Assembly: GCA_964654695.1 (NCBI GenBank)
Contig: CAZZKJ010000001.1
Location: 68,468-132,467, forward strand
Length of the DNA stretch: 64,000 nt
Direction of reading: 5' to 3'
DNA from: CAZZKJ01 sp964654695
Lineage (GTDB): Bacteria; Krumholzibacteriota; Krumholzibacteriia; WVZY01
The number at the start of each line of letters is the position of its first letter. Within the stretch, counting starts at the first letter, position 1. The translations under genes and the position numbers were made by a program. This document shows, in pieces, positions 63,766 to 64,000 of this stretch. The notes under the pieces were generated by a model that saw nothing but the letters and a program-made list of their open reading frames with translations, made no database searches and was not told the origin of the DNA.

Positions 63766-64000
63766 CGGCCAAATGCTCCAACGAGGAGGCCTATCTGTTC
63801 CAGAAGCTGATCCGCCAGGGTTTCGGGACCAACAATGTCGACCACTGCACGCGGCTCTGTCACGCCTCCTCGGTGGCAGCCCTGATGGAGGGCATCGGCT
63901 CCGGCGCGGTGACCGCGCCGTTCACCGCGGCAAAGGATGCCGAATGCATCATCGTCATCGTCGCTCGGCCGACCGAGAACCATCCGGTCGCCGCGACGTT
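63747..64000 (+). CDS. Formate dehydrogenase alpha subunit fragment (foreign, partial at both ends)
   Basis: An open frame of 84 codons to the window end with the FdhA signature: SNEEAYLFQKLIRQGFG, NNVDHCTRLCHASSVAALME and GIGSGAVTAPF, then a region ending RPTENHPVAAT. Cys in TRLCH takes the place of the selenocysteine of E. coli FdhF, so this is the Cys-type NAD-linked enzyme known from Alphaproteobacteria and others. It would lie in the middle of a protein of about 900 residues. Codon use is unlike everything else in the window; it probably derives from a high-GC proteobacterium. Confidence 0.85.

Noticed and set aside
63543..63983. Minus-strand open frame over the end of the window
   Set aside because: It spans the chimeric junction and is opposite clear MlaF and FdhA frames; high GC alone explains the absence of stops.

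Overview
The first ~63.7 kb read as one continuous piece of a Gram-negative-type bacterial chromosome of moderate GC, with short intergenic gaps and a mixture of ATG, GTG and TTG starts. No tRNA, rRNA, CRISPR array, transposase or phage gene was seen. Several families point to the FCB superphylum or a related uncultured candidate phylum: a secreted phosphoesterase with a C-terminal FlgD-like/type-A sorting-style module, the DUF4159/DUF4175 pair, and the family databases often label 'asparagine synthetase B'. This placement is an inference. The last ~260 bases do not belong with the rest: they encode part of a formate dehydrogenase alpha subunit with very GC-rich codons, joined in frame to the beginning of an ABC-transporter ATPase. 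That is most simply an assembly chimera.

Layout. 1-6.4 kb: end of secF, a DUF456 membrane protein, a small secreted protein and a giant NtrY-like sensor kinase. 6.4-12.1 kb (minus strand): CstA, a secreted beta-propeller/transglutaminase protein and a membrane glycosyltransferase-like TPR protein. 12.1-19.7 kb: a co-directional envelope operon (DUF4159, DUF4175, TPR protein, 417-aa exported protein), followed by a secreted phosphoesterase. 21.4-25.1 kb: a strong promoter leading into a possible structured RNA, a zinc-ribbon protein, a CPBP protease, a HAD hydrolase and the NAD(P)HX repair enzyme. 25.1-32.9 kb: a nearly complete nitrogen-signalling cascade (glnA, glnD, glnE, glnB), then tsaD. 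34.2-42.8 kb: a five-gene sensory operon behind a near-consensus sigma-54 promoter. 42.9-54.7 kb: housekeeping genes (priA, a TPR lipoprotein, rho, rpmE, DUF1385, prfA, prmC, murA, selB). 54.7-55.7 kb: a small secreted protein and a second candidate structured RNA ending in a textbook terminator. 55.7-63.7 kb: an rqcH-like gene on the minus strand, then yicC, gmk, rpoZ, coaBC, a family-4 uracil-DNA glycosylase, dnaB, mlaE and the start of mlaF.

How the genes work together. GlnD modifies GlnB according to glutamine status, GlnB acts on GlnE, and GlnE adenylylates GlnA; all four genes lie within 8 kb. PrmC methylates the GGQ glutamine of the release factor encoded immediately upstream of it.

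The best candidate for an undescribed system is the 34.2-42.8 kb operon. It encodes a response regulator with a degenerate GGDEF domain (GGDDF), a small soluble kinase, two large membrane kinases each fused to a second GAF and an HD-GYP domain (one intact, one with the HD histidine replaced by tyrosine), and a single-domain receiver. It looks like a self-contained phosphorelay tied to cyclic-dinucleotide signalling. The two candidate RNAs (21.42-21.59 kb and 55.47-55.69 kb) match no class I recognise and are the other main leads.
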